From: Euleptes europaea
Taxonomy: Eukaryota > Chordata > Lepidosauria > Squamata > Sphaerodactylidae
Direction of reading: 5' to 3'
Assembly (NCBI RefSeq): GCF_029931775.1
Contig: NC_079312.1
Span: forward strand, 16,437,821-16,501,820
DNA length: 64,000 nucleotides
Shown here piece by piece: positions 28,301 through 39,311 of the stretch. Under the pieces are notes generated by a model. That model had not been told where the DNA came from. It saw only the letters and a program-made list of their open reading frames with translations, and searched no databases. Each line of letters opens with the position of its first letter. Positions within the stretch are counted from its first letter, which is position 1. The position numbers were made by a program, and so were the translations under genes.

Positions 28301-29998
28301 CAAGCCCTGTCCCTGTTTGGAATCCACCGCCCAAGTGCCTTGATCTCTCTAGAAGTGACAGTTTCAAGGGACTGTAAATCCTCCTCTGCCTTCCTTCTTC
28401 CTTCCACCAAGTTCCCTTTTCTATGAAGCACAGAAACTATTGCTGGGGTGTTTTTGATTCAAAGTGTTCTGGGAGACACCTTGAATGACAGGAGAAGAGG
28501 GGTGATCATTTTTTAGAACAAATAATGGAAGGCTGAGTTGAGTAGAAATATTCTTAGGAACCAGGAAAAAATTGTACAGCCATATTTTTCCATACAAAAC
28601 CTTTACCAAGAACAAAATTCATGTAATACCTTCATTATTTATTATTTAAATTGTCACAATACTTTGTGTAATCTTTCAAGCACACCAGATATTTCATCAG
28701 GCTGGATGTTGCAACTTTGTAAAAGACAGAAGGTTGGAAGGCAGATTCTTCAGGCTGTGGTGTGAAGGTCTGACCTCGCATGCATCCTCTGAGTAGCGCA
28801 GGCAGAACATTAGCTCCACTTTACTGCTGATGTAATAATACCTTACAGCACATTCCCTGGGAAGCTGAATTCAGTCCAGTCTTTTTTCTTTCATTGATGC
28901 ACAGAAACAACCCCAAGTTCATGCAAAATGGTCCCAAATGCCAAGTGAGAAACACATGTCCCTGGCAGACTGAAAGCAATGGGAACCACATTTCAGTCTT
29001 CATGTTTTGTTCAGAGTCAATTAAAGCCAAATTCGGTGGTATTGCCTGTTTTGAGGTGTGTCTTGGATCAGGACTAAGAGCCATGACCCATTCAACCCAT
29101 TCTGTGCCTCTGCTCAGTTTCCTGTGATTTGGGTGTTTGTGTAAATGCTCTCTCGTGTGATTTCTTAGGGGGAGAAATCCTGTGAGTGAAATATCCATGG
29201 TTTTCTTCTCTTTCAAGGTTCCCTGCTTGGGATGGGATATGGTAGGAAATGGGTTGTGTTCCTTTGGGTTTTTAATGTGGATTTTATCTGCCTTCTCTGG
29301 AAGCTCACAGGAAGTCTGCTCTGCCTTTTAGCAGGTCAGGAGGAGGCAGGAGAGTCTGTGAATCCAGGAGGGGGTTATGAAGAGGTGGGAGCAGGAGAAG
29401 GACGTAGAACAGGCCAGAGGGGAGAAATCTCCCAGCTGAAAATGCTTCTCTTCTTGTCTCCTCGTTTTCTCCCCCAACAGTAAATGTGACTCTGGATCCA
29501 AACACGGCCCATCCAAAACTCGTCCTGTCTGAGGACCAGAAAAGTGTGAGATGGGGAGAAGAAGCTCAACCTCGGCCCATTAGTCATAAGAGATTTGATG
29601 AATGTGATGCTGTGCTGGGCCGTGAGAGATTCACAGCAGGCTGCCATTACTGGGAAGTCCTTGTGGGAAGTGAGGAAGGCTGGGCTGTGGGGGTGGCCAG
29701 AAAGTCTGTGGGGAGGAAGGGAAAGGTCACCTTTAGTCCTGAGGAAGGGATCTGGGTTGTGAGGAAGTGGCTTGGACACTACAGGGCTGCCATAAAAGAC
29801 CAATACCCTCTCCTGTCCCTGAGTGAGGAGCCCAAGAGGATCCGAGTCTGTCTGAAGTACACTGAGGGCCGAGTGGCCTTTTACGACGCAGACCGAGGAT
29901 CCCTCCTCTACGAGTTCTCTGGAGCCTCCTTCCGTGGAGAGACCCTCCTGCCCTTCTTTTGGGTGTGTTTAAAAGCCCAACTCAGACTCTCTTCTTAA
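15964..29998 (+). CDS. Gene B: TRIM (RING / B-box / coiled-coil / PRY-SPRY) E3 ligase
   Basis: Complete TRIM gene of the RFP type. Exons: 15964-16377, 19131-19220, 20281-20511, 22105-22127, 24723-24832, 26555-26587 and 29481-29998. Together they give 1419 bases, 472 codons plus TAA, with all phases matching. The start sits in GTTAGCCATGG, a good initiation context. An additional B-box exon at 17909-18280 is damaged and is left out of this count; as a phase 0-0 exon it can be skipped without loss of frame. Expected role, from the family, is RING-dependent ubiquitin transfer with target choice by PRY/SPRY. B is the most diverged of the three copies (for example [20 protein letters not shown] where A and C have KQTKGE.QK.VTKFRQLHKF). 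Expression is unknown. Confidence 0.9.
17909..18280 (+). pseudogene. Gene B second B-box exon, decayed and split by a hAT element
   Basis: Acceptor GGCATCAG. Reads [19 protein letters not shown] and further [20 protein letters not shown]. The first of the two closing His ligands is Pro (EP for EH). A 202-bp hAT element (18063-18264) then splits the exon and brings an in-frame stop. The old exon end, GAGTACAAG followed by GTAGGA, survives at 18272-18286. Probably skipped; a full-length product from this exon is not expected. Confidence 0.85.
18063..18264. mobile_element. hAT MITE inside gene B exon
   Basis: Ends TAGGGTTGCC / GGCAACCCTA are inverted repeats. Flanks CTCCCAAG (18055-18062) and CTTCCAAG (18265-18272) form an 8-bp duplication with one mismatch, as expected for hAT. 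The site is empty in A and C. Same family as 30020-30222. Confidence 0.9.
18744..18936 (-). mobile_element. tRNA-derived SINE
   Basis: Antisense copy of the 14514 family: GGGATTGAACCAGGGGC is the B box in reverse and CACTGAGCCATGG the A box. Confidence 0.85.
19131..19220 (+). CDS. Gene B coiled-coil exon, shortened to 90 bp
   Basis: The ancestral acceptor (CCCCAG before GATCAG in A and C) reads CCCAT here. The next AG, at the end of GATCAG, gives an exon that starts [11 protein letters not shown] and is two codons shorter with the frame kept. Donor GTAAGT. Confidence 0.8.
20281..20511 (+). CDS. Gene B 231-bp coiled-coil exon
   Basis: Seventy-seven codons from [10 protein letters not shown] to [13 protein letters not shown]. 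Acceptor CCATTCAG, donor GTAAGA. Same length and phase as in A and C. Confidence 0.95.
20686..20767. mobile_element. Near-palindromic hairpin MITE
   Basis: ACAGTGCATTCCTACGGAGA..TCTAAGCCCATT and its reverse complement AATGGGCTTAGA..TCTCCTTAGGAATGCACTGT flank an eight-base loop. Related diverged copies lie at 25972-26058 and 52680-52770, with a half copy at 4934-4992. Confidence 0.85.
20860..21235 (+). mobile_element. Probable CR1 5' region
   Basis: Resembles the upstream part of reptile CR1 copies (GGCACCTCACAAAGGTGGG.., GGAGGGCTTTAAACTAAAT). It abuts a - strand CR1 piece at 21236. Assignment is by general resemblance only. Confidence 0.45.
21236..21852 (-). mobile_element. CR1 LINE fragment (RT and C-terminus, internally deleted)
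   Basis: Antisense reads [13 protein letters not shown] with upstream [15 protein letters not shown]-type text at 21591-21850, then jumps to the C-terminal block [19 protein letters not shown] to LNQKSFRLE. The jump between the FADD motif and the C-terminal block is an internal deletion. Confidence 0.8.
22105..22127 (+). CDS. Gene B 23-bp micro-exon
   Basis: Encodes EARSTLQ plus two bases. Acceptor TTCTATAG, donor GTAAGT. Confidence 0.92.
22355..22600. mobile_element. hAT fragment (GGGGTCCCCAAAC family)
   Basis: Starts GAGGGGTCCCCAAACTTTTTGAGGCTGCAGG and contains CACAGCCACAAAATGGCTG. Same family as 41297-41579. The right terminus was not recognised. Confidence 0.6.
23900..24106 (-). mobile_element. 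tRNA-derived SINE shared with gene C
   Basis: Antisense copy of the 14514 family. It sits at the same place as the copy at 46086-46272 in gene C, with matching flanks (CCCTAAAGTCCAGA), so it predates the B/C duplication. Confidence 0.85.
24723..24832 (+). CDS. Gene B 110-bp linker exon
   Basis: Reads [20 protein letters not shown] and ends [11 protein letters not shown] plus one base. Three codons shorter than in A and C (missing around FED) with the frame kept. Donor GTAATG. Confidence 0.9.
24912..25246. mobile_element. hAT foldback element
   Basis: Ends TAGGGCTGTCA / TGGCAGCCCTA. Perfect 8-bp duplication ATTGGGGT at 24904-24911 and 25247-25254. The middle is a long inverted repeat around the loop GTAAAACAACCC, with arms that include CTTCCGGTTTACAACC and AAGGGGCC. 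It inserted into the left end of another hAT element at about 25250. Confidence 0.88.
25247..25565. mobile_element. hAT element remnant (GGGTACCCAACC family)
   Basis: Starts GGGGTACCCAACCTTTTTGAGCCTGG and ends near GGTGGGCGCCATGTTGGGGACCCCGG. The left end was cut by the foldback element. Confidence 0.6.
25972..26058. mobile_element. Hairpin MITE, diverged copy
   Basis: AGTGCTGTCTTAAGCAGAATTACACCC and the inverse GGGGTAATTCTGCTTAGGGTGGCACT. Same family as 20686-20767. Confidence 0.7.
26262..26455 (-). mobile_element. 5S rRNA-derived SINE shared with gene A
   Basis: Contains CTCCCATCCAAATACCAACC and CTTAGCTTTCAAGATCTGATGAG, the reverse of 5S rRNA internal sequence. At the same position as 5193-5395 in gene A. 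Gene C has a deletion across this site. Confidence 0.8.
26555..26587 (+). CDS. Gene B 33-bp linker exon
   Basis: Adds [11 protein letters not shown]. Acceptor CTTCCTCAG, donor GTAATT. Confidence 0.88.
29481..29998 (+). CDS. Gene B PRY/SPRY terminal exon
   Basis: 518 bases ending in TAA. PRY begins [24 protein letters not shown] blocks: [43 protein letters not shown]. Intact; differs from A and C mainly after VRWGEEAQ and around [10 protein letters not shown] and [13 protein letters not shown]. Confidence 0.95.
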
Positions 29999-30019
29999 GA
30001 CCATCTCTTCACAGCAGGA

Positions 30020-30222
30020 TGGGGTTGCCAACTGCCAGGTGGTGGCTGGAAATCTCCCGCTATTACAACTGATCTCCAGCCGATGGAGATCAGTTCACCT
30101 GGAGAAAATGGCAGCTTCAGCAATTGGACTCTATGGCACTGAAGTCCCTCCCAAACCCTGCCCTCCTCAGGCCTCGCCCCCAAAACCTCCCGCTGATAGT
30201 GAAGAGGGACCTGGCAACCTTA
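30020..30222. mobile_element. hAT MITE in 3' flank of gene B
   Basis: Ends TGGGGTTGCC / GGCAACCTTA with perfect 8-bp duplication CAGCAGGA at 30012-30019 and 30223-30230. The homologous sites in A (near 12470) and C (near 54775) are empty. Confidence 0.92.
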
Positions 30223-30768
30223 CAGCAGGAGCATTAATAAGAAAACATTATTTCTCAAGAGCCCCATTTTTTCCTGTCCTGTAAAGGCCTCTCCGGGCTC
30301 CCAACCACCAAAACCGATTGGAATAAAAGGGATAAATTTTCCGCCTCCATTTCCCAACGTTCCCTTTCTTTCTTTGTATCTTTTTTCTGAAAGCAAACAG
30401 TGACACATTTCACTTTATAAAAAGGGTTGTTCTCCTGGAGAGCTGTGAATAGCCACACACACCCCGCCCCATTTGGGGGGAAAAAAGGAAAATACCCCAA
30501 ATCGCTTCTTTAGGGGTAATTTCCCAGCACTCCCCCATGGGCTGGATCTTCCACCTCCTTAACAGCAGAGCCCTCAAACAGCAGATTCTGTGAATGCGGA
30601 GGAATTTTCTGAACAGCGCACATATCAAATGTTCAAGGAAACGGTTTTAATAAATATTCATAAAGTCATTCAAAAACAAACAACATTTTTCTTAAGAGGC
30701 TTTTGTAACTTTTACCTCATGGTAGCTAAAACAGTGTAACAGCTTGAGAGTGAGCGAGAGAGAGGCGG

Positions 30769-31496
30769 TGTTGTTGGGTATAGCGATCTTCGTTATATGT
30801 CAGATATCCAAGGGTTAAATTGATTGTATTGATGTTAACCAGTTCAAGAAGGTGATGTTGTAATGCCTATAATCTTCATTATTATTGGAAATGTATGCTT
30901 TTATACTCGGTTCGCATACTCACACTTATAAAGATGCTAAGCCCGGGGCATAAGGGTTAGCATCTAGCACAATACCATATTCTGCACACATATATAATGG
31001 CAATACCCCATGTATAAGGGGTCAAGAATTATTCTTTGGTTCCTATTCACTCCTGTGTGATCACTGAGTTAGCATAAACTAGCAGCCATTATGAATCAGG
31101 TGCCAGTGAGATCATCCTTGCAGGCCTGGTACAGCTAGCCGCCCTAATGAGGCCCAAGGCAGTGATTTAGGGGTGTCAGATACGAATGTTTCGTTTCTCC
31201 ATTACAGATCATGTAGCCACCTAAATCCACGCCTCAAAACCACACTGATAGGATATGCTAATCCAAATGTATCCATTATTGGGTCTTTGGTCTCTGCGCA
31301 CTATATTACGTATGTGCAAAACCACTGACCAGAAGTTATAAACGTCGTTGCAATCCTTTGTTCTGGTGTATGAATTGTCCTGCGCATTTGGGGCAGTTCT
31401 CACGCGGTGTGTATATTGGGCCTAATAAACAAACTGCTTTGAACTCTCAACCTCCTACTGTGTTATTGTCATTGGGAATTAATACAATAATACAGG
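30769..31496 (+). mobile_element. Solo LTR-like fossil
   Basis: Starts TGTTG, has a TATA-like TTATAAAC near 31337 and AATAAA near 31422, and ends near AATACA. The layout fits an LTR of a retrovirus-like element. Flanking duplication is not resolved, so the ends are approximate. No internal coding region is present. Found only in the flank of B. Confidence 0.55.
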
Positions 31497-32344
31497 CATA
31501 TCAATGTAATCCCCAATGTGTCAAATAGCTGTTGGTCAGTGAGAATCGGTTGTAAACATGCTTTTGGTCACGTACTAATTGCATATTACTGCTCTTTTTC
31601 TTTATCTAAGTAGAAAGAGCAATACCATGAAGGAAAGACAGACAATTCTGTATCTTTTCTCCTTGGAGAATGCTCTCTCCTCGCTCTCTGAGCATCCAAG
31701 GTTTTTATTAGGGAATATTACAATGGATAGCCAAAAGGTCAGTTAGTGATTACAATGGAACTAAAACAAGGCATACCAAGATCAATGATTAATGAGGTCA
31801 AGACAATGCACATTCCAGAGGATGAGTGGATTAAAGTTAATCCCTTTTAAGGTTGCTCCACTGAGGTCATTAGGTCACTATACAGTCAGTAGACTTTGGA
31901 CAGTATATATCCAGAGATGAGACCCAGAAATCGTTATGATAATATTACATGCAATGAGGGCGTGCCCTGCCAAAGCAATAAAACCATAAGAACTGCTACA
32001 GTACCAGTTACCTTTTGGATCTCAAACAGAGAGGATGGAGCATTTCTGTCTCTTAGAGATGCCATGTGATTTAGATTCCTGCCAGCTTTTCTGGCAAGTT
32101 TAGGAAACTAGAAATATAGTAAGGATTTATTGTTTTAACTTCCAGTTTCCCTACCCTATATTCATAGTGAGTAAAGTTTGTTTTATTAAGACAAAGGACT
32201 TTGCCTGTTCATTGTGTGCGTGTGCCTTAATTGACTTTCACATAGCCATAATCAAATGATCCATAGCCTCGATTTATCAACAAGTGTCAACAGAAGGGAT
32301 GGGTTTAACCCTCTGTCACTCAAATTAGGCTCCAGAGACTTTCC
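31497..32344. other. Unidentified sequence in B flank
   Basis: Together with 30470-30768 and the LTR-like fossil it makes a 1.9-kb block absent from the flanks of A and C. No open frame or family was recognised. Confidence 0.4.
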
Positions 32345-32540
32345 AACACACACCCCTCCTCCAGCCTCCCTTCCTCTCAAGCACAAGAGGAACAGCCAAA
32401 GATCCTACAGAAGAAGAAAGAGGCCCTGCAAGTCTAAGCTGATATTCTGGACTTTCTCTTTTCTTTGCTTTACTGGGCACCACCTGCTAGGATTTCCCTC
32501 TCTGCTCATTATCCCCTTTCAGAAGGGCCCTGAGGATCCT

Positions 32541-33726
32541 TGTCAAGGAGGTCCGGCCTGCCCTCCAGCAAACCGGTTCCTCCTTGGGTCAAAAGTTGCC
32601 AAACTCCCCACTGGGCTTCAGGACTCCCCCTAAAGCACAATGCGGGTAGACTCTGCTACCTTGTCGAGGAGACTCGGTCTGCTCTCCAGCAGGCCGATTC
32701 CTCTTTAGTTCAAAGTCACCAAATGTTTTCCTAGGAAAACCCAAATTCCTTACTGTGCTCCAGGATTCCCCCTGTGAGCGCAGTATAGGTATATTGCCAC
32801 CGGCTCTCAATTCCAAAAGGCTGGCTTTCCAGGGATGAGCTGAGAGCTACTCTTCCCCAGCCAGTTTCCCAAAAGTCAAAACAAGCAAAAACCGTCCCTG
32901 CAGAGTAGAGCTTCTGCCAGGGGAGGCTTATTGCCACAAAACACTAGGGTAGGTGGTTTCTCACACACACACACACACACTCAGGCACTTGGATTTAGCC
33001 CTGAGACCCAAAAAAGGTTTCTCAGACTTCAATATAAAGTCTATAAGTTTATTTAATAAAATGTGCTCGTTACAGGAAAGGAAATTATTTGTGAGGCAGA
33101 TAGCATAAAAACAAGAAATCTTAGCAATCTCTAACTTCACAGTAGTTCTTTAAGTTTCAGGCAAAATAGGCAAAGTTTCCAAGAGAGTAACAAATGCAAG
33201 GTTTTAGTTGATTTATAGTTACCAAGACCCAGCTTTGGTCCTAACACGCAGAGTGTCAGTCCTTCGTGGTTGCCAGATGATGGTCGCTCCATAAAACTCC
33301 ATAAAAACTAGATCAGAAGAAGTTTATTCTTATGCCTTCCGAATTCGTCAGCTGGTGATCAAGCAGCCCATGAATTCCTCAGGAAAATAATAAACCAATT
33401 TCATATCTGTCCTGTCACTAGCCAACTCTTTGAAGACAAGAGATAAGTTGCATTCCTGCAGCAAATGCAAATTATCAGGAGATTCCCAGAGTCAGCGAGG
33501 GCTGAGGTGTGACAGGATGTGTCACCTTGGAGACAGATGGGCCATCAGTGAGCAAGCTTCAAAGGGAAGGGGGTTTGAGAGAGTTCCTCCCCCCCCCTCT
33601 CACAGACTACAAACGGAGCTTTGAAATGCATTTGCTAGGGGTAACTAGGCCGCACCTGAATTAAAGTTTGAGCCAATGTTGTGCAGTATTGTAGCAAAAG
33701 GAAATGCAGGGTGTATTTCCTTTACA
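32541..33726 (-). mobile_element. Solo LTR fossil with 5-bp target duplication
   Basis: 1186 bp, begins TGTCAAGG and ends TTTACA. The 5-bp duplication ATCCT is at 32536-32540 and 33727-33731. Two diverged direct repeats of about 120 bp (32541-32662 and 32663-32800) lie near the left end. An AATAAA lies near 33055. Five-base duplications fit an ERV3-like or Ty3-like LTR. Strand is uncertain. Private to the flank of B, so younger than the array. Confidence 0.75.
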
Positions 33727-34111
33727 ATCCTCTCCTTATCAAGATTTCTACATTCATCGCAGTTGTGTTTTAGTTATACCAGTGGTTGAAAAGACATTAT
33801 GCTTATGATAAAGTTATGCTACCTTGAAAACTGTACTGCCTTGAATTTTTTTGGGGGGGTGGGGTGGGGGCGGGTATAACTTCCCAATTGGAAAGAAATT
33901 CAGGAGGGGGATTTGCTTAGCCAGGGTCCTGCTGGGTTAAAGCTTTCTCTTCCTGTTTTTTTGTGTCTCTTCAAATCACGATAAGCCCTTTTCATCCACA
34001 CAGCTGTCTCTATCTCCTTTAATTGGGTTGCCAACAAACTGGGTGCTCATACTTTATGCTTACCATGACCTTGTGAGGGAAGTTAGGCCAAGAGCTACTG
34101 AGCTTCCTTGC

Positions 34112-34541
34112 TAGGGTTGCCAACTGTGGCTTGGGGAATTCCTGGAGATTTTGGGTGCAGAGCTGGGGAGGGTGGGGTTCGGGGAGGGACATGATGTTAA
34201 GGCACCCTCACAGGCCCGCAGCTACAGAACTGAAGCTGGTGCACGAAGGGATGGGAACACTGCTGTATAGCCAGAGACAGAAGGGGTCTCCTGGAATCCA
34301 TCTTGTTTGTGCAAGGCTGAAGCAAGCTGACAGGGTTGGAATACAGCAAAAAGGGGAGCCGTACCCTCCCTGGAAAGGAATGTTGCAGCTCTCCGAAGAA
34401 GACAAAGAGACAATGGATAAGCATTTAGCATTTCTATACTTTTCCTGCAATAGATGGCAAGCATCCTGCCAGATCTCATCAATTCTGCAGATTAGTTGTA
34501 ATTCTGAGAGATCTCCAGCGCCCTGGAGGCTGGCAACCCTA
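34112..34541. mobile_element. hAT MITE with a later insertion (B flank)
   Basis: TAGGGTTGCCAACTGTGG to GGCTGGCAACCCTA. About 34197-34470 has no counterpart in the C copy (55876-56077) and looks like a later insert of unknown type. Confidence 0.7.
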
Positions 34542-37500
34542 TCGCTGAGAAGGAATTTGAACCCAGGCCTCATCAGTTCAAGTCCACCACACTGCACTTC
34601 AAAGCACTGGCTCTCAGTGTTTACAATCATACTAATGTGTCGTCTATTCTTCAGGAAGATCTGGTGATAAAGGGGGCCCAAGAGACTTGTGAGGGGGCAT
34701 CATCCCACCCCTGCTTGCCACTGAACAACCACCCTGTCTACTTAATGTGCCACCATCTCCTACTGCCTCCCCTTCCCACTTGCAGTGCTGCTGCCTCCAC
34801 CTGCCTGGTTTAGGGGGCAACAATATAGGGGCAGAAGTGGCTCCCTTTCCTCCTCCCTGCCTGTCTACAGAGCTGAGGTGCTGGTGGTGGTGGTGGCGAG
34901 GGTGGGTGAGGGTTGCAGGCCTTGTTTCTCCTCTTCCCCTGACCGCCTGGCTCACGTGGCCATTGCTCCTTCCTTTTCCAAACTGACAACTGAAATCTCA
35001 TGACATAGGTTCACAAGATCTCAGTGTTTTCCTAAAAATGTTAAATTGGTAATATATAAACCTGGGGGGGTTGCTATGGAAAACATACCCTGAGTGTACC
35101 TGGCCCCATTTTCTGGGGTATGTGATACACACGGGTGCCAGATTCAGAATTAGATATATGATCCTGTCCCACCTTCACAAGAAGAGGGATAAGAGGAAAT
35201 CCAGGGTCCCTCCTTTTCCCCAACAGCTGGAGGGAAGGGAGAGGAGGAGCTGGAGGTCTGTTGCAGTCACAATATTTAACTGTAGTTTGCCGGGGAGAGC
35301 AGGATATAAGAATAATCGCAAAATAATTAAATTAAATACTGAATGAGCAGTTCTGCCTCCTGTCAAAAGCCTTACAGCAATATCTGATGTAGCAACATAA
35401 AGTGCAATCATTGTTTTTGTGAACTGTAGCCAAAATCAGATTTACAACCAATGTCCCTTTCCTACAGTAGCAACTCTGAAAAACATACCTCCTTTTTAAA
35501 AAACTGAAAATAGCTTTAGTCATTGCTCTGAAATTATTTCTTTCGTGCAGTATTAGGTTTGGCTCATTATAGACTGGCTTCATGTACACCCTGCCTTTCT
35601 CCCCAGCGTGGACCAAGAGTGGCTGACATCGTTGTCCAGTCCTGTGAATCGGAGGAGGCTGAGTGTGTGCGTGAGAGTGGCCCTCGGTCAGCCTCCAAGA
35701 ATCTGTGGCAGGTTGAGAATTTGAACCTGGATCTCATAGATTCTAGACAAATGCTTTAACCACTACATCTAACTGGCTCTGATAGCTCAGGGAAGTTCTT
35801 AAACCCCACTTTGTTTTGTAAAAGAGGGGATGTATTCCACTTTCCCTCATTGTGCTGCCTTCCTCACCAAGGTGACCCAAAGCGGCTTATATCATTCTCC
35901 TGTCTTCCACTTTATCCTGACAACAACAACAACCCTGAGAGGTAGGTTAGGGTGACCCTGGCCCAAGGTCACCAAGCAAGCTTCCATGGTGGAGCTGGGA
36001 TTTGAAACTGGGTCTCAGTTTCTAAGACACTCTAACCACTATACTACATGGCCTCTAATAGTTTAGGGAAGTTGTGTTGTTTTGTAAAGAAGATATGTTT
36101 TCAATCCTCCCTGTCTGGTGCTTCCACTTTTGACTTCTCATGATTAAACTTTTGATTTCATTGCCAATGGAGGGAGTTTCTGGCCCTAATCTGGGTGTTC
36201 TTGATTCCCTTCGTTTTTGGCACTGCAAGTCCCATCATCACCCAGAAGCTGGGGACCAATTTTGAGGCCCCTGCCTTTGTTTTCTGGTGGGTTATGTCCC
36301 TTGTTCAGAATGAAGAAAAAGGTGGTGGATTTTGGCAGTGGAGTGCTGGATAGAAAGGAGGTGGCTTGAGGGGGACATTGATAGACCAGAGTGAGAGCGG
36401 AGAAGATTACAAGGAGAAAGGTGACCAGAGCAGGAACCAAACTTTGGGCAGAAAAGAAGTGCCTTTTGTAATATTATAAAGGAGAGAGTCTCAGGACCTG
36501 GCAAGAGGCTGAAGATGGGAAGCAAAGGAGAGAGAAGAGGCAAAGACGAAGCTAAGACCTCATCCTCATTCTATACGGACAGATGCGGATGTTGTCGGTG
36601 ATTGTGGAGGGCCGGGGTGGTGGTGAGGATTTTGTGCTGGCACTGATATTGGCAGGACTCTTCACTATTCTGGGTTTTATTTTTTCTTAATTTAAACTGA
36701 ATTCCTACACATGTGCAATGTCCTTGCCTTGATGCTGTATGGAGACCATTCTTCCCCCTACTACCAGGTGGCTTTTTTAAAAAGTGAGAACAGCTAAATC
36801 AAAACAGTTTCATTTGTTGACATGTTTATACTCCCTGCATATTGCAACAATGTACTATTTCCCTGATTTCATTTTTTTAAAGTAACTCTCTAACCCTTTT
36901 CATTCAAGAGTTATGTAAAGGAGCAACGTGCAGCCAATACAGTTCCCCTTATAACTCCACAATGAAAAGAGCTATAGAATGAGTTTTAAAATCCCTGAAT
37001 GAGTAATTGCCATAATAGATTGTTGTAATGGTGTGTCGGCAATTTTTTTTTTATTATGTCTAGACATATCAAAAGCTGGAAGAGGCCTGGTCTCCTCTGG
37101 ACCTTTGAGAGGGCCTGTCACTTCCCTATGTTAAGAACCTAACCAAACAAACCCACAAAACAAATATTAGCCTGTCACAAGGGGATGGTTCAGTCTAGTT
37201 TCCTCCCTGATGGGCTCTTTTTTAGGCAGTTTTATCTACTGCAATGGTTGTAACCCAGTTGTACACGAAGCTCCAGTAAGACGCAGAACTAGTCTAGGTG
37301 GGAATTGGGGTTTTCAGAACAGTGTTTTTTTTTACTGCTAACGGAATAATTTTTTTTGTTTGTGTTCTAAAGCTACAACAATAAAACAATACTACTGCAA
37401 TTTTCGCGTCCTCAAAACTTACCATAAACAATCAATATAATAACAGAATGCCTGCAAACATATAGCTTTTCTCAGAAAAGCTGGTTTTTTAAATATATAT

Positions 37501-37840
37501 ATATATATTGTATTGTACTGGAACCCAGATTGTTGGATAAGAGTGACTGGTGGGACTGAAGGTAGGAATGGCTGACACTCATCTACAGGAAAGTATTCAG
37601 AGACAGGCAACAGCCTGACCAGGAAAAGCACTTCCGCTGCTGAATGAATAAACTTGGACTTCCAGCTGACTAACCAACAGGACAGCAACAATAGGTATTT
37701 ATTATTATTTTATATAGTCTGCCTTTCTTACTGAGACTCAAGAAGGATTACACAGTGTAAAATTTAAATCAATAAAACAAACAATTAAACAAGCAATATA
37801 ATCCTAGGATGGCAGAAATCTCAAACACAGCATAAATATT
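34542..37840. other. 3' flank of gene B, no gene recognised
   Basis: 34560-36250 aligns in patches with 56080-57900 of the C flank. MIR-like SINE remnants with the pattern 'CAAGGTCACC..TTAACCACTACAC' are seen at about 35600-35780 and 35870-36055. A (TA)n tract is at 37493-37512. Remaining sequence is AT-rich with no open frame of note. Confidence 0.5.
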
Positions 37841-37999
37841 AAACATATGTTAAATAAATCAAAAAATGGTATTGGGTCAAGTCGGCCTATAAACCCACCT
37901 CCCAGTTCAATATGGGCAGGTCTTTGCTTTGCATAGCCCCTCCTCCTCCAAAGTCAGAAACTTTGGTTAAATTGTTAATGTTCCTTCCACCAGTTATCT

Positions 38000-38640
38000 C
38001 TCCACCTTCTTCTAAATCGAATCCAGATTTCCTTATGATATATTCTGCATACAGATTGAAGAGATAGGGAGATTAAAAATATCCTTATCTAACATCTTTG
38101 CCGATTGGAAACCTTTCTGTCCCTCCGTATTCTGTTCTGACAGTAGCCTCTTGTCCAAAGTACAGGTTGCGCATCAAAACAATCAGATGCTGCGGCACAC
38201 CCAATTCTTTTAAAACCACCCATCGCTTTTCATGATCCACAGTCAAAAGCTTTGCTGTAATCTATGAAGAACAAACTGATTTTCTTCTGAAATTCTCTTT
38301 ATGCTCCATCAACTAACATAAATTTACAATATGATCTCTAGTGCCCCTTCCTTTTCCAAATCCAGCTTGAACATTTGGCCTTTCTCGTTCTATATGTGGT
38401 AACATTTTTTATTGTAACATTTTGAGAATCACTTTGCTCTCGTGAGAAATTAATGCAATGGTCTGCCAGTTACTGCACTCTTTGGAATGTAAGTTGACCA
38501 TTTCCCGTCTCTGGGCCATTATTTTGTTTTTCATATTTGTTGGCATGTTCTTGTCAAGATTTTGATGGACTTTGTTTCTGTGGCTTGGAATAGCTCTATT
38601 GGCTGTGTAAGCACAGCTAATATATACCACAGACATGCTC
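38000..38640 (-). mobile_element. Bov-B LINE reverse transcriptase fragment
   Basis: Antisense translation, with frame breaks, gives NWQTIALISHESKVILKML, then QAGFGKGRGTRDHIVN-like, ITAKLLTVDHEKRW-like, LRNLYFGQEATVRTEYGGTE-like and LSLQSVCRIYH-like text. Order and content match the Bov-B RT domain. Confidence 0.75.
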
Positions 38641-39020
38641 TTTCCCAACAGAAAACTAGCACCTCAAGGAGATATGTTATATTCCCGGCCTTCTTTGCTG
38701 TGCCTCTTTTCTGTCGCTGTGGACTTTTCTTTAATATGGGGGAGCTTTTGGAAACGTGACTCCCCTCTCTTACTGTCTGGAGTGGTGCCTTCTCTTTCAG
38801 ATCTGGAGTCTGCGTCCAAATTTCAGTTTGCAGGGAACATGTGTGTGTTGCTGTCATGGGAGCGGCTCAGTCACGGGACAAGGCAAGGGCTAAAGAGGTG
38901 GAATCACATCCAAACAGTTGGACCTTCCTTCCTTCCTTCCGTCAGCTTCCTGGGGGAAATTGGAGCGTTTCTGCCTCTTCCCCCAAGTAAGAGGGGTGGG
39001 GGAGATCTGAACCTGGTTGT

Positions 39021-39311
39021 CAGCGGCGGACTGGGTCTAAAAATGTTGGTTGCCAGGAGACAAAAACCCACAACTATAAGGCTATCATTAAATTTTTATA
39101 AGAAATATAATTTAAAAATACATAAGTGGAAAGAGGTACAATTAAAATTTCAGTTGCGTACAGTAATCGTATTCGATTTCAAGCCACTACAAGGTGTTTA
39201 ACATTTGTAACGTCTTGTCTAATGTTCAAGGGAGCCCACTTCATCAGGGGCTCACAGGGCCCCACTTGCCATGGGGCAAGCGGACCCCCCCCCCCGGCCA
39301 GTCCGCCACTG
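39021..39311. mobile_element. hAT element upstream of gene C
   Basis: Begins CAGCGGCGGACTGG and ends CCAGTCCGCCACTG (inverted repeats). Perfect 8-bp duplication CTGGTTGT at 39013-39020 and 39312-39319. 291 bp, AT-rich inside. It ends about 400 bp before the gene C start codon. Confidence 0.95.

Noticed and set aside
34131-34667. 178-codon open frame in the B flank
   Set aside because: It runs through a hAT element and its insert, has no domain, and is not kept in the C flank.
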